DNA from: a virus
Reading direction: 5' to 3' (one strand)
Length of the DNA: 35,567 nt
Virus record (IMG/VR): IMGVR_UViG_3300038423_000124
Span: 1 to 35,567 of that record
Notes under the pieces: model-generated
What the model was told of the DNA's origin: nothing
Databases searched by the model: none
The model's input: only the letters and a program-made list of their open reading frames with translations
Part shown: positions 14,616 to 23,084 of the stretch, piece after piece
Position numbering within the stretch: position 1 is the first letter of the stretch
Layout of the letters: the number at the start of each line of letters is the position of its first letter
Position numbers and translations under genes: made by a program

Positions 14616-15579
14616 GGGTAACCTTTTTTGACGATGTCTTGTTTAGCTCGGATTCGCCTTGCGACTGCGGGATGTTCTTCACGAACTCCCCGGCTTCGGG
14701 GGCCGTGGGGGTGCCGGGCGGGACGATCTGCGCCAGCGGACGAGTTCTTCCCTGCTTGCCAGCGCTGACTTGGGTGTCTCCTTGGGACTGGGGGATTTCC
14801 TTGACGAACTTCTCGGCAGGCTCCGGCTTGGTGCCAGACGCGTCGTAAATCTGCTCGTCGCCGCGCTTGCGGCGCGAAGCGTCCTTGATAGACGTCTGGG
14901 CTTCGCCGCCCTCAGACTGCGGGATTTTCACCTTTTTCGGCAACTCAGGCTTGCCCTCACTGTTGCGATCCGTCACGAAACCACTCGCTCCTGGGCCGCT
15001 GTTCGCGATGCGGGGAACATCCACCTGCTCGGGCTTCCTTGGCTGACCGGACTCGTCGCGGTCTGTGGACCACGCCTCGCCCGCACCTTCCTTGACCTCC
15101 TCGTCAACCGGGGCTTCCTCACCCTCTCCGCCGTGATAAATCTCCTGAATGCCCTCCTCGGCGAAGGCTTCCTCTGCCGGGGTGGCGTTCACATCGACTC
15201 CAAGCTGATCGGCTGCCATTTCCAGAGTCCCGGCGATCTCGTCAAGGCTCTTGTACGCTTCTTGGACAGCTTCAGCAAGCTGTTCTGGGGCTTCCTCAGC
15301 GATGCGCTTGAACGACTTGGCGTAGTTCCGCGCTGCGGCGACCCGGACCTTGAGAGACGATTCCTTGGGGGCTTGGATGAGGTCGAGGTTGTCCCTGAGG
15401 TTCTCGAACCCCTCGGCCGCCGCTGAGCAAAGGTAAGCCAGCTTGGCAAGCTTCTTCTCAATGCCAGCCGCGCCTTCCTCCGCTGCGTGGCGCATCTTCG
15501 CCCACTTGGTCTTCTGCGCCGCCTGCTTTTCAGCCTTGCGGGCTTGGATTTTTTTCAGTAATTCCGCACGATTTGCCAT
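14581..15579 (-). CDS. Helical N-terminus plus fourfold proline-rich repeat protein (332 aa)
   Basis: The ATG at 15579 follows GAGGGG. Residues 1-135 are strongly helical, Ala/Lys/Glu-rich and probably coiled coil. The rest is disordered and contains four degenerate repeats of a (S/E)-G-x-P-x2-P unit leading to V-x-(V/I)-P; the last three end in I-P-Q-S-(Q/E)-G. Such tails occur in scaffold or tail-chaperone-like proteins and in binding hubs. Near the C-terminus a run of six A residues followed by GG lies in a slippery context, and the downstream frame lacks a start (14013-14615). The function is not recognised; a virion assembly role is inferred from context. Confidence 0.82.
   Translation of the reverse strand: MANRAELLKKIQARKAEKQAAQKTKWAKMRHAAEEGAAGIEKKLAKLAYLCSAAAEGFENLRDNLDLIQAPKESSLKVRVAAARNYAKSFKRIAEEAPEQLAEAVQEAYKSLDEIAGTLEMAADQLGVDVNATPAEEAFAEEGIQEIYHGGEGEEAPVDEEVKEGAGEAWSTDRDESGQPRKPEQVDVPRIANSGPGASGFVTDRNSEGKPELPKKVKIPQSEGGEAQTSIKDASRRKRGDEQIYDASGTKPEPAEKFVKEIPQSQGDTQVSAGKQGRTRPLAQIVPPGTPTAPEAGEFVKNIPQSQGESELNKTSSKKVTPARRFAARGNL
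14621..14629 (-). promoter_or_regulatory. Candidate translational recoding site (A6GG)
   Basis: In the 332-residue gene the codons TCA-AAA-AAG-G contain six consecutive A bases. A +1 slip of the AAA codon keeps perfect pairing and places a rare AGG next, entering the 200-codon frame. The heptamer A-AAA-AAG is a known -1 slippery site, but -1 leads to an early stop here. Confidence 0.35.
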
Positions 15580-15612
15580 TTTCGAACCCCTCTTAAATAG
15601 ACTGCAAAGTTG

Positions 15613-18600
15613 TTAAATGTCCTGCGCGATCCCGAGGGCGCAGTCCTCGCAATAGTAGCCCTCAAGCTGGTGCGCCGGGTCGTTGACGTCCCCGAATTCC
15701 GGGAACTCGTGCCACATCACGTCCGGCTTGATCTCGCCGCACTCCCCGCACGGCGGTGACAGACCGCCGAACGCCTTCTTGGTGATGCGCTGCTCCTCCG
15801 CCGCAACGAGGGCGCTCATCATGTGGTACTTCGCGTTTGGAAGCTCCGGCTCGATGGTGTGCCTCTTCAGGCCCGGTTCCTCCTCGGGTTCCATGCCCGG
15901 CGTGATCGCCACGGTAGTTCCGCCTGGTCCCGGAGCCTGTTCTTGCGGGCGAACGAGATTCATGTTCTGCTGCACGTTCGGGTGGACGGGGGCGGGAGCC
16001 GCCGCTGCCGCCTGGACGCCGCGCTCGGCGGCGCGTTCTGCCAGGTCAAGCTCTTTCTCGATAGCGTCGTCCGTGCTCTGGTACGGGATGGACTCCTCGT
16101 GGTCTTTCTTGTACCACATCTGCCTGTCCATCCACCAAGTCGCGCCGTGGTGCTCGTTCTCCCTCATCCAACCGTGCTTTTCGAGCCAGTGCTCCTTCTC
16201 CTCCTCGCTCATATGCGGGAGGGTGTCGGGGCTAAGCTCGCCAGCCGGGGCGGGCGCGTTGTCGCTGAACGGGATCGCAGGGTCGTGCGGGCCGCGATAA
16301 ACGCCCACATGGGCGTCGAACGGAGGCTCCTCGGGCGGCTCCTCGAACTCTATTTCCGGCTCGACCGCGTGCTGGCCGATGCCGCTAGCGGGTGCAAGGT
16401 TGCCTATGTGCGTGACCTGCTCGCAGTCCTCGCAGTAGATTGAGTAGCCGCCCTCGGTCGCGTCGATGTCGATGTTGGAGCCGTGGCAGCGCGGGCATTC
16501 CAGCCCGGTTTCTTCCTCCGGGTTAGGCTCCTCAAGGTACCTTGCGCCGGTCTTCATCTCGGCTTCGCTCTCGGTGCCGGGAGGGACGTTGACGATGCGC
16601 GGCTGGATGGCGGGTGTGCGCGGCGCGGTCGCCGGGGCGTTCGGGCTGTGCGGGCCAGCGCCTTGGTCGATGGCGTCGGGGACCGCCATGGGCTGGGACT
16701 TGCCGGGCACCATCGGGTCGGTGACGTTCTGCTCCTGCATCGTGACCGTCGTGTTGCCGCTGCCCTGCGCCGTCTTTTCCTCGCCCTCAAACTCCTTGGC
16801 TTCTTCCACGCGGTCAAGCCAAAGCTGCTCCGCCTCGTCGCGCTCCCAGTCCTCTTGCGTGTACTCAGCAGTCTTTCCGGCGCTGAGCGGAAGCGGTCGC
16901 GAGCGGCGGGGAACCATGCGCTTCTGCGTCTCTATCGGCGATGTCTCGCGCATCGGCGTGGTGACGGGCTTCCCTACAACTGGGACAGTATGGACAGCCT
17001 GGGAGCCGCAGACCTCGCAGCCGCCGCCCTTCGGGTCTAGCGGACCCTCGTGCTGGCAGTCCATGCACTTCCACTGCTCGTCCGCGCCCCGCTTGAACCT
17101 GCTGCTGTCCCCGAGCGGCGTGGTTTTCCGTATCCTGGGCGGGACGAGTTCCACCAACCTTGCTTTGTTCTCAGCGGCCCGCTGCAAAGCTATCCGGCGC
17201 TCCTCCGGGGTGGCGCTTGTATCCCTGGAAATCTCCAAGTCCCTAGCGATCTCCGCATTCAAGGAATCTTCCATCTGACCTATGGACAATGGCGGTCTGT
17301 TTGCGATTTCCTCGGATTTCTGGGAAGCCAACTCGGTCTTTTTGATACCGCTCATGAGACCATCCGGGGAGATTCCCTCGGTGCGGTGCTCGTAGAAGTC
17401 CTCGCGCCACAGGTCCCCGGCCCCACGGTCGTCGTCGTTCCCGCTGTTGGAGCCAGCCCCGCTCTTGTCCATCGTGCCCAGCGATGTCGCCAGACCAGTC
17501 ACGCGCTCAAAGACCTCACGGAGCGAGTCCACGTAGATGTCGTCGTGCTCGGAGACCACGGTATCCTTGCCGCCGCGAAGCCGGGAGAAGGTTACTTTGT
17601 AAGTGTCGCCCGGCGTGAGTTCGATGCGCACCACGTTGATGCCGTTTTTGGTGAATCCGCCGGAGCCGGGGAGCCTGAACGACAGCCCGTTCCCGTTGTC
17701 AATAAAGTTTTTTGCCCCGGTCATGGCGATGAACTTGCGTCCGCCAAGCTGCTCAAGGATCGTCCTCGCGACGGAAGGTTCGTCTTCACCGCCTACGCGG
17801 CGCTCCCTGAATTCCGCCGTGTCTGCTTCTCCCGAGACGTAGTCCGTGTCGGGCCACGTCTCATTGCGTATTGCCTGGCCATCCGCGTCATTGAACTCGT
17901 GCGGAATCATCGCCTTCTTAGAGCCTTGCTCCTCGCGGTACTTCTCGCAGGACTTGCAATCGCAGCGCTTATCCCGGTTGTGGGTCTGAAACCTCTTGGT
18001 TTTGGAAGCTCCCTGCACTCCCATCCCGCGCAAAAAGTCCTTGTCGGTGTCCTGCTCGATCTGGTGCAGCGCGTCGCTCACCTCGCCGCCCGGTGTGTAC
18101 CTCTCGTCCTCGCGCTCGGGATAGAACGCCTTCCACTCCTCGATGATGGGGTCGCTGCCCTTGCCGTCCTCCTCGTGCTCAAGGATCATTTGGTTGAGGT
18201 AGCGGTAGCCCTCGTCGGTCAGGGGATTCTCCAGGAACTCGCCGCATCGGGCGCAGTGCTCCGGGCCGTCAGCTTCCTGGTTGAAGTACGGCCCCTTCGG
18301 GTACTTGTCGGAGTCCCAGGAGGACTCGTCGCTAGGGTTCGCGGGCGTGTAACCGTGCTTGTCGAGCCGCCTCTTGAGCGCCACGCCGCAAGGCTCGCAG
18401 TATACGTCGGATTGGTAGATATACTCACCCTTGCCGGGGTTGTACGCCGCCTTCTCCATGGCGAACTTGTGAGCCACGCTCGCAAGGATAGGCTCCTCCT
18501 CCTGCGGCGCGAGATAGGCTGGCACCGCGTGGCGTCGCGGCAGGAGCTTCCCGGCGTTCGTGAAGTAGAACGCGTGCTCCCTCAGCCACTCGTCGTCCGT

Positions 18601-20262
18601 CTTGAGCGGGATCGTCGGGTGCTGGTGGCCCTCCGCCGAGGTTGTGTTGACGTAGGGGTTGTTCCTCACGTCGCACTTGTCGCAGTGGTAGACGTCGCCC
18701 CGGCGTTTGTTGTCCGAGGTCCAGCGGTAGATGAAGGCGTCCTTGACCTGCCTGGCCATGTCCGGCGTAAGCTGGTCGCCCCGGAGCAACTTCTGCGCGA
18801 TCTTTGACGATCCCCAGCGGGAACGCGAGCGGGTATGGCTCGGAGCGTCGGCAACCAGCTTGGCGAGCAGCTTGTCCTTGGCGAAATTCGGGTCGTATTC
18901 CGACGCGCCCCACCCGCCCGGATTGGCGTGGTTGTCCTGCAAGTGCTCGATGGCGGCATCCTTGGAACCGAACGGGCCGTAGGCGTCGGCGTATTCCCGC
19001 CAGTCCCATGCGCCCTTCGGCGAGTCCCAGTTCTCAAGCAGGTAGTACCACTTGCCGGGCTGGTACTCGAAGAACCAGCACTCCAAGCCAGTAGACGCGG
19101 TCTTCGCCTCCGTCATGTTGCCGCCGCAATGCGGGCACTGGAGGTTGTTGCTGTCGGACGCGTCGCTGGTCCTGCGGCATTTCTGGCAGGTGAGCTTCTC
19201 GTCCTCTTCCACGGCGGCGGTGTTCAGCGACGACACCATCGCGGGGCGTGCGCGTTCCTTTTGGCGGCGTTCCTTGCGCTCGCGCTCCGTGCGCTCGGCG
19301 CGGATCGCGTTCATCAGGTCAACGAAGATGTTTTTGTCGCCAAGCTCTGTGCTGTGTGACATGATGAACTGTTCGACCATGTCCGGCAGGCGCATGAAGT
19401 AGTCCCTGAACGAACCGAAACTCAGTCCGGTCTTCTCCATCCATTCCTTCTCAAACTCACTGCGCTTGACGCCCTCGCCGCCCGCCTGAAGGATGCGCCA
19501 AAAGATGTCGAACAGCAGGATGAAATTGTTCGCGCCCTGTTCCCCCGCGACGCCCGGCTTCGCGAGCCATTTCCTGAAGCCCTCGCGGAACTTGGCGATG
19601 TCCCTCTTCGACTCAACGCTCTGGAACTCCTCCTCGCCGACGCCGTGCTCCTCGGTTTCTAGGATGTTGATCTCTTCACTCTCATGCTGAAGATGCCGCC
19701 CTTGGTCGTGCCCCGGCTGCCACATGGAAACTTCCTCCTCGGGCATCCGTTCTTGAAGCTTATTCTGCATTTCGCTGATGCGGTACATGAAGGTGCTGAT
19801 GAGGAAATCGGTGAGCTTTTTCGCGGCATTCTGCCTGTTAACACCGAGGCTTTTTGTCTTGGAGACAAACTGGCTGAGGATGTCGCGGTGCCCGAGGACG
19901 GTGAACAACATCTCATGGATGAGTTCGTCCTTAATGATCTGCTTGTCCTCGGCGTCGCCGCGCCCGGCGACGTAGAGCTTGGGGGAGACTACTTTCTGGA
20001 ACCAGTTGGCCCAGCGGAAAGCCTTGCCGTCGCGCCCGACCGGGTACGGGAGGGGATTCCTCTTGTGCTGCTGGTTGTAGCGCTCGATATACGAGTTGAT
20101 GTATGCGTCGAATTCGCGGTTGAAGGCGAGGTGGATATTTCCCGCTGCATCAGCAACCTTAATGACGGTGTTGTCAGGATCAGATAGCTTAGAAACTACG
20201 CGGTAGCAAACAGAACCGATTTTTACGACCTGCCCGACCCGAAGAGAACTGAATTTGATCAT
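15613..20262 (-). CDS. Giant multi-zinc-ribbon protein (1549 aa)
   Basis: The ATG at 20262 (M-I-K-F) is preferred over a GTG nine bases upstream because AAAGGTGG is eight bases before it. Residues 1-60 form a small beta barrel-like domain; ~100-340 are helical and charged. Cys-x2-Cys knuckles then occur near residues 359/375, 528, 621, 670, 766, 1065/1081, 1256/1276 and 1505/1537, separated by Pro/Glu-rich linkers. Several pair up as zinc ribbons. Lys-Thr-Ala tripeptides occur at ~385 and twice around 1130-1170. I do not recognise the whole family. Its size suits a tape-measure, internal-head or ejected protein, but it lacks a tape measure's long hydrophobic helices. The start overlaps the GIY-YIG stop. 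Confidence 0.85.
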   Translation of the reverse strand: MIKFSSLRVGQVVKIGSVCYRVVSKLSDPDNTVIKVADAAGNIHLAFNREFDAYINSYIERYNQQHKRNPLPYPVGRDGKAFRWANWFQKVVSPKLYVAGRGDAEDKQIIKDELIHEMLFTVLGHRDILSQFVSKTKSLGVNRQNAAKKLTDFLISTFMYRISEMQNKLQERMPEEEVSMWQPGHDQGRHLQHESEEINILETEEHGVGEEEFQSVESKRDIAKFREGFRKWLAKPGVAGEQGANNFILLFDIFWRILQAGGEGVKRSEFEKEWMEKTGLSFGSFRDYFMRLPDMVEQFIMSHSTELGDKNIFVDLMNAIRAERTERERKERRQKERARPAMVSSLNTAAVEEDEKLTCQKCRRTSDASDSNNLQCPHCGGNMTEAKTASTGLECWFFEYQPGKWYYLLENWDSPKGAWDWREYADAYGPFGSKDAAIEHLQDNHANPGGWGASEYDPNFAKDKLLAKLVADAPSHTRSRSRWGSSKIAQKLLRGDQLTPDMARQVKDAFIYRWTSDNKRRGDVYHCDKCDVRNNPYVNTTSAEGHQHPTIPLKTDDEWLREHAFYFTNAGKLLPRRHAVPAYLAPQEEEPILASVAHKFAMEKAAYNPGKGEYIYQSDVYCEPCGVALKRRLDKHGYTPANPSDESSWDSDKYPKGPYFNQEADGPEHCARCGEFLENPLTDEGYRYLNQMILEHEEDGKGSDPIIEEWKAFYPEREDERYTPGGEVSDALHQIEQDTDKDFLRGMGVQGASKTKRFQTHNRDKRCDCKSCEKYREEQGSKKAMIPHEFNDADGQAIRNETWPDTDYVSGEADTAEFRERRVGGEDEPSVARTILEQLGGRKFIAMTGAKNFIDNGNGLSFRLPGSGGFTKNGINVVRIELTPGDTYKVTFSRLRGGKDTVVSEHDDIYVDSLREVFERVTGLATSLGTMDKSGAGSNSGNDDDRGAGDLWREDFYEHRTEGISPDGLMSGIKKTELASQKSEEIANRPPLSIGQMEDSLNAEIARDLEISRDTSATPEERRIALQRAAENKARLVELVPPRIRKTTPLGDSSRFKRGADEQWKCMDCQHEGPLDPKGGGCEVCGSQAVHTVPVVGKPVTTPMRETSPIETQKRMVPRRSRPLPLSAGKTAEYTQEDWERDEAEQLWLDRVEEAKEFEGEEKTAQGSGNTTVTMQEQNVTDPMVPGKSQPMAVPDAIDQGAGPHSPNAPATAPRTPAIQPRIVNVPPGTESEAEMKTGARYLEEPNPEEETGLECPRCHGSNIDIDATEGGYSIYCEDCEQVTHIGNLAPASGIGQHAVEPEIEFEEPPEEPPFDAHVGVYRGPHDPAIPFSDNAPAPAGELSPDTLPHMSEEEKEHWLEKHGWMRENEHHGATWWMDRQMWYKKDHEESIPYQSTDDAIEKELDLAERAAERGVQAAAAAPAPVHPNVQQNMNLVRPQEQAPGPGGTTVAITPGMEPEEEPGLKRHTIEPELPNAKYHMMSALVAAEEQRITKKAFGGLSPPCGECGEIKPDVMWHEFPEFGDVNDPAHQLEGYYCEDCALGIAQDI

Positions 20263-20867
20263 GACGCCCACCTTTGCGCAAGGTATTGACGCATGCGTTC
20301 ACTTTGTGCCTTGCGCCTTTCAGGCGTCCAAGAATTGCCCCGCAAAAGAGACTGGCTGATTTTTTGTTTTTGTTCTTCTGAAATTACTACTTTACCTTTA
20401 CGAGCAACACTGATTTTACGGCGGGTTTCCTCGCTTTTCGGGCTGCCACGATGCGGGTGGCTAACGCCCATCTTAGCAAGACGTATTTTTTCCCGTGTCT
20501 CGCTGGAACAAAAACGCCCTTGGCGATCTATGCTCATCTTCTTTCGGGCATCTGCTGTGTGCTTGAATCCTGAAGAACCGTCGCCGCCAAGGGTGAGGTT
20601 ATACCCGTTTTCTTTTAGATGGGACTGGTGCAGAACGATGAAGAAGGTCTCCATTTTGCAAAGCTCTTCCCTAGTCTTGGCGTGATGCAAGACTTCGACG
20701 GCGAAAGCCTTTGCACCGTACTTGCGAAGGGCGTTGTGAAAGTACGTCTTGCTCCCGTGAAATGCACGAGAAAGGTGGTTACCCCACCGGCGACTAACAT
20801 TCGGACCCTCCCACTTGCCGATGTAGACCTTGCCGTTGATCGTATTGGTGACACGGTAGACGATCAT
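20259..20867 (-). CDS. GIY-YIG homing endonuclease with NUMOD3-like repeats (202 aa)
   Basis: V-Y at 3-4, V-Y-I-G at 14-17, Arg27, Glu73 and G-Y-N90 define the nuclease domain. Residues ~97-190 hold at least four S-E-E/D-x3-K-I-S-type units, the NUMOD3 DNA-binding repeat of phage homing enzymes. The gene lies between the 78-residue gene and the giant gene and shares ATGA with the latter, whose ribosome site it now carries. Its own AGGA ribosome site is buried in an 8-bp hairpin (20871-20902). It is A/T-richer than its neighbours, as expected of a recent arrival. Confidence 0.92.
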   Translation of the reverse strand: MIVYRVTNTINGKVYIGKWEGPNVSRRWGNHLSRAFHGSKTYFHNALRKYGAKAFAVEVLHHAKTREELCKMETFFIVLHQSHLKENGYNLTLGGDGSSGFKHTADARKKMSIDRQGRFCSSETREKIRLAKMGVSHPHRGSPKSEETRRKISVARKGKVVISEEQKQKISQSLLRGNSWTPERRKAQSERMRQYLAQRWAS

Positions 20868-20870
20868 GGT

Positions 20871-20902
20871 TTAGTCCTAAATTGTTTAGAATAAAGGACT
20901 AA
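20871..20902 (-). promoter_or_regulatory. Hairpin sequestering the GIY-YIG ribosome-binding site
   Basis: A perfect 8-bp inverted repeat (TTAGTCCT with AGGACTAA, loop of 16) spans the gap before the GIY-YIG ATG. Its 3' arm contains the AGGA site. Its 5' arm contains the TAG stop of the upstream 78-residue gene, so a terminating ribosome could open the stem and couple translation. Confidence 0.6.
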
Positions 20903-21135
20903 TCCAAAATTTTGTCATTAGGATCGTGGTCCTGCCCAGCATCAGCTTTCAAGGCCGATTGCAAGACTTCCAGATATTCGCTGTGGTCAGCGAAAGCCTG
21001 TTCGTCGTGCGAGAACCCAGCTTCGTTTTCCTTCGCGTCCTTCTGGGCAACCTTGACACCGCCCATACGCTCCATCTCTGAGGCGAACAGGGAGTTCATG
21101 TTGTCGGCGTCGATCCTGGCTATTTTCTTTGCCAT
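20899..21135 (-). CDS. Small acidic hypothetical protein (78 aa)
   Basis: The ATG at 21135 follows TTAGGAG at proper spacing. The protein is hydrophilic, helical and acidic towards the C-terminus (H-D-P-N-D-K-I-L-D), with no cysteines. It ends in TAG inside the hairpin that precedes the GIY-YIG gene. Between two structural gene sets, it may be a small assembly factor, but this is a guess. Confidence 0.75.
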   Translation of the reverse strand: MAKKIARIDADNMNSLFASEMERMGGVKVAQKDAKENEAGFSHDEQAFADHSEYLEVLQSALKADAGQDHDPNDKILD

Positions 21136-21170
21136 TTTGCGGTCTCCTAACCTTGGTTTAGGTGTATTCG

Positions 21171-21187
21171 GGAGAGAGCGACTCTCC
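21171..21187 (-). repeat. 6-bp inverted repeat in the leader of the 78-residue gene
   Basis: GGAGAG and CTCTCC are separated by five bases within the ~115-base gap between the 118- and 78-residue genes. Downstream on the minus strand a smaller CCTAA/TTAGG stem overlaps the TTAGGAG ribosome site. No clear terminator T-run is present. Confidence 0.35.
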
Positions 21188-21250
21188 TGATATAGGGGCG
21201 AAAAGTTGTCTTTCTACCGAATGCCGCGCAGATACCTGATCCCTAAGTTC

Positions 21251-21607
21251 TTACGTCACGACAAGGACGTAGCCCGCCGTCAGCGGCAGCGGGTTGCCGC
21301 CCTGGTCGTAAGTGTACAGTGCGAAGACCTGCGTGGACGGGAAGCCGCCCGGAAACGCGTAAGTGCCGCCGTTGACCCCCGGATCGACGGCTATGATGCC
21401 GGTGTCGAACGGGGGCGACCCGCCGCCGATGATCGTGATGCGGACCTTGGCGACATTGAACGTGTTCCAGACCAGGGTGACCGGGGCGTTGGGGGCCACG
21501 GGAGACGCAGGCGAGGAGGTCATGGCGGCGAACGGCGGCAGCGCGGCGTCCCCCTCCGTGCTGTACGACGCCAGCAACGCAAACCCGCCCACTATAGGCA
21601 ACGACAT
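21251..21607 (-). CDS. Small beta-rich virion protein (118 aa)
   Basis: The ATG overlaps the stop of the 386-residue gene as TGATG. The sequence alternates hydrophobic strands and Gly/Pro turns (A-P-V-T-L-V-W-N-T-F-N-V, V-R-I-T-I-I-G-G-G) and ends in a T-A-G-Y-V-L-V-V-T strand. This Ig-like pattern is common in small phage decoration or baseplate proteins. The family is not assigned. Confidence 0.8.
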   Translation of the reverse strand: MSLPIVGGFALLASYSTEGDAALPPFAAMTSSPASPVAPNAPVTLVWNTFNVAKVRITIIGGGSPPFDTGIIAVDPGVNGGTYAFPGGFPSTQVFALYTYDQGGNPLPLTAGYVLVVT

Positions 21608-22767
21608 CAGAACACCACCACTGTCACGATGTTGGACGTGCTGCCCGCGAAGTCGCTCCCCGAGGGTGTGTACTGGGCGGTGTAGTAGTGCGTGCTGGGA
21701 ATCTGAATCTGCCTCGCCCAGCTTGTCGCGACGGCGGCGCAGCCCGTGCCGCTCGAATTGACGACGATGGCCGGGGTCACCGACGTCCCCGCCGTCGCCT
21801 CGTTCAGGTACAGGCAGGGCGTCGTCACCCCGTCAACGGGTTCCTCGCCGGACGGGGGGAATGTCGATGCGCTGACGAGTCCGAGGTTGGCCGATGTCGT
21901 AGATGTTGTGCTGGCGTAGAACACGGCCAGGGCCTCGTCGTCGAATGCCGTGACGATTGTCGGCCCTGTCTGCGGGTTGCTGCCGTTGGGCGGGATAAAG
22001 AACGACGCGTTCTGATCCAGGACAAGCGGCCCCTGCCACTCGGACGCGTTGGCGAAGCCGCAGTTTGCCACGTGCGTGCTTCCCGGCTCCGTGACGGTGA
22101 TCGTCGTCGGCCCGCCCTTGGCGACCGCGTACCACAGGGCGGCGGAGGCGGCTTCGTTCGTCGAGAAAAAGCCGCCCAGCAGGGTCGTCAGCGAAATCCA
22201 CGTGTGCCCCGCCGTGTCGCTTATCCCGAAGGACGCGCTGCCCGTGGCCTTCGTCGCCGACCAGACGAGGAGGATGTTCCCCGCCACCGTGTCAGTAGGC
22301 AGGATGTTGATCCACGGGGACGAGGAGAAGACGTCGCCGCCGTTGGTGATCTTGCCCTGGCGGACGGGGTTGAGGACGCCCGTCCCCGCGTGAGTCTCGG
22401 TGTTCGCAGCGTTGTTCGCTATCGTGACCGTCTGCGCCACCGAGTCGAACGCCGTCAGGATGCCGTTCCGGTTGTTGCTGCCAGTGGGGAACCCGGCGAA
22501 CGCGAAGCACATCCCGACGACGGGCGTCATGCCCGTGTAGGATGTGTAGTGGTAGACGCCGGTAAGACCGACCTGGGTGACCATGTCGAGCACCATGCTG
22601 GTCGGGGTCCAAGAGGTAGTGAGGGTAATCGGGGTGCTAGCGACCCCGTTTACCACCGGCACGGGGCTTCCAATAGGGGTCTCCCCGTCGTAGAACTGCA
22701 CCGACCCAACCGGCGTGGTCGTGCCCGTGGCTGTCACAGTGGCGGTTAAGGTCGTTGGAGTAGGCAT
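21607..22767 (-). CDS. Virion protein: Ig-like domain interrupted by an inserted ~310-residue region (386 aa)
   Basis: The first ~50 residues contain G-S-V-Q-F-Y-D-G-E-T-P-I-G and V-N-G-V-A-S, the first half of a bacterial Ig-like (Big_3_5-type) domain. The matching second half, Y-T-P-S-G-S-D-F-A-G-S-T-S-N followed by a V-T-V-V-V strand, appears only at the C-terminus. In between are a copy of the N-N-G/E-T-H-A module shared with the 561-residue protein (residues ~85-130) and a ~230-residue beta region with a S-D-T-A-G-H-T-W motif. It is probably a surface adhesin or tail-associated protein. The start ATG at 22767 has a weak site. Confidence 0.85.
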   Translation of the reverse strand: MPTPTTLTATVTATGTTTPVGSVQFYDGETPIGSPVPVVNGVASTPITLTTSWTPTSMVLDMVTQVGLTGVYHYTSYTGMTPVVGMCFAFAGFPTGSNNRNGILTAFDSVAQTVTIANNAANTETHAGTGVLNPVRQGKITNGGDVFSSSPWINILPTDTVAGNILLVWSATKATGSASFGISDTAGHTWISLTTLLGGFFSTNEAASAALWYAVAKGGPTTITVTEPGSTHVANCGFANASEWQGPLVLDQNASFFIPPNGSNPQTGPTIVTAFDDEALAVFYASTTSTTSANLGLVSASTFPPSGEEPVDGVTTPCLYLNEATAGTSVTPAIVVNSSGTGCAAVATSWARQIQIPSTHYYTAQYTPSGSDFAGSTSNIVTVVVF

Positions 22768-22778
22768 TTTCCCATTTC

Positions 22779-23084
22779 TTAGGTGGCCACCAAAACGGTC
22801 GTGGTGGAGAGCACCCCACTCACGAACGGAGGCGACGGGACATGGTGGACGACCTGGATCACACCTTGCAAGTTGATAGCGGTCGCCGTGAATAGCAGAT
22901 AGCGGTTGTTCGCCGCGTCGAACGAGAAACCCTGCACCGTCTGGAGCGTCCCATCAACGTACACCCGGAGGTCGCGTCTCGGGTCGAACGCGCCAAGCGG
23001 GCCGTCCTGCGCAAACGGGCCCTGGAGCGGCGCTAGCACAAGCTGAATCCTGTTCGGGTAAGACAAGTTTGTCTGCGCGTACAT
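22779..23084 (-). CDS. Small beta-rich virion protein (101 aa)
   Basis: The ATG overlaps the 479-residue gene stop as TGATG and follows GAGGAAG. The sequence has D-L-R-V-Y-V-D-G-T-L-Q and N-N-R-Y-L-L-F strands and a V-I-Q-V-V-H-H-V strand, a small beta-sandwich of the sort seen in phage fibre or baseplate accessories. No Cys. It heads a run of three adjacent beta-rich genes. Confidence 0.8.
   Translation of the reverse strand: MYAQTNLSYPNRIQLVLAPLQGPFAQDGPLGAFDPRRDLRVYVDGTLQTVQGFSFDAANNRYLLFTATAINLQGVIQVVHHVPSPPFVSGVLSTTTVLVAT

Noticed and set aside
17050-18807. Long plus-strand frames opposite the giant gene (also 3482-4816, 28888-30246 and others)
   Set aside because: They are mirror frames of GC-rich genes: repetitive Leu/Val/Arg or Ser-rich composition, no ribosome sites, no domains.
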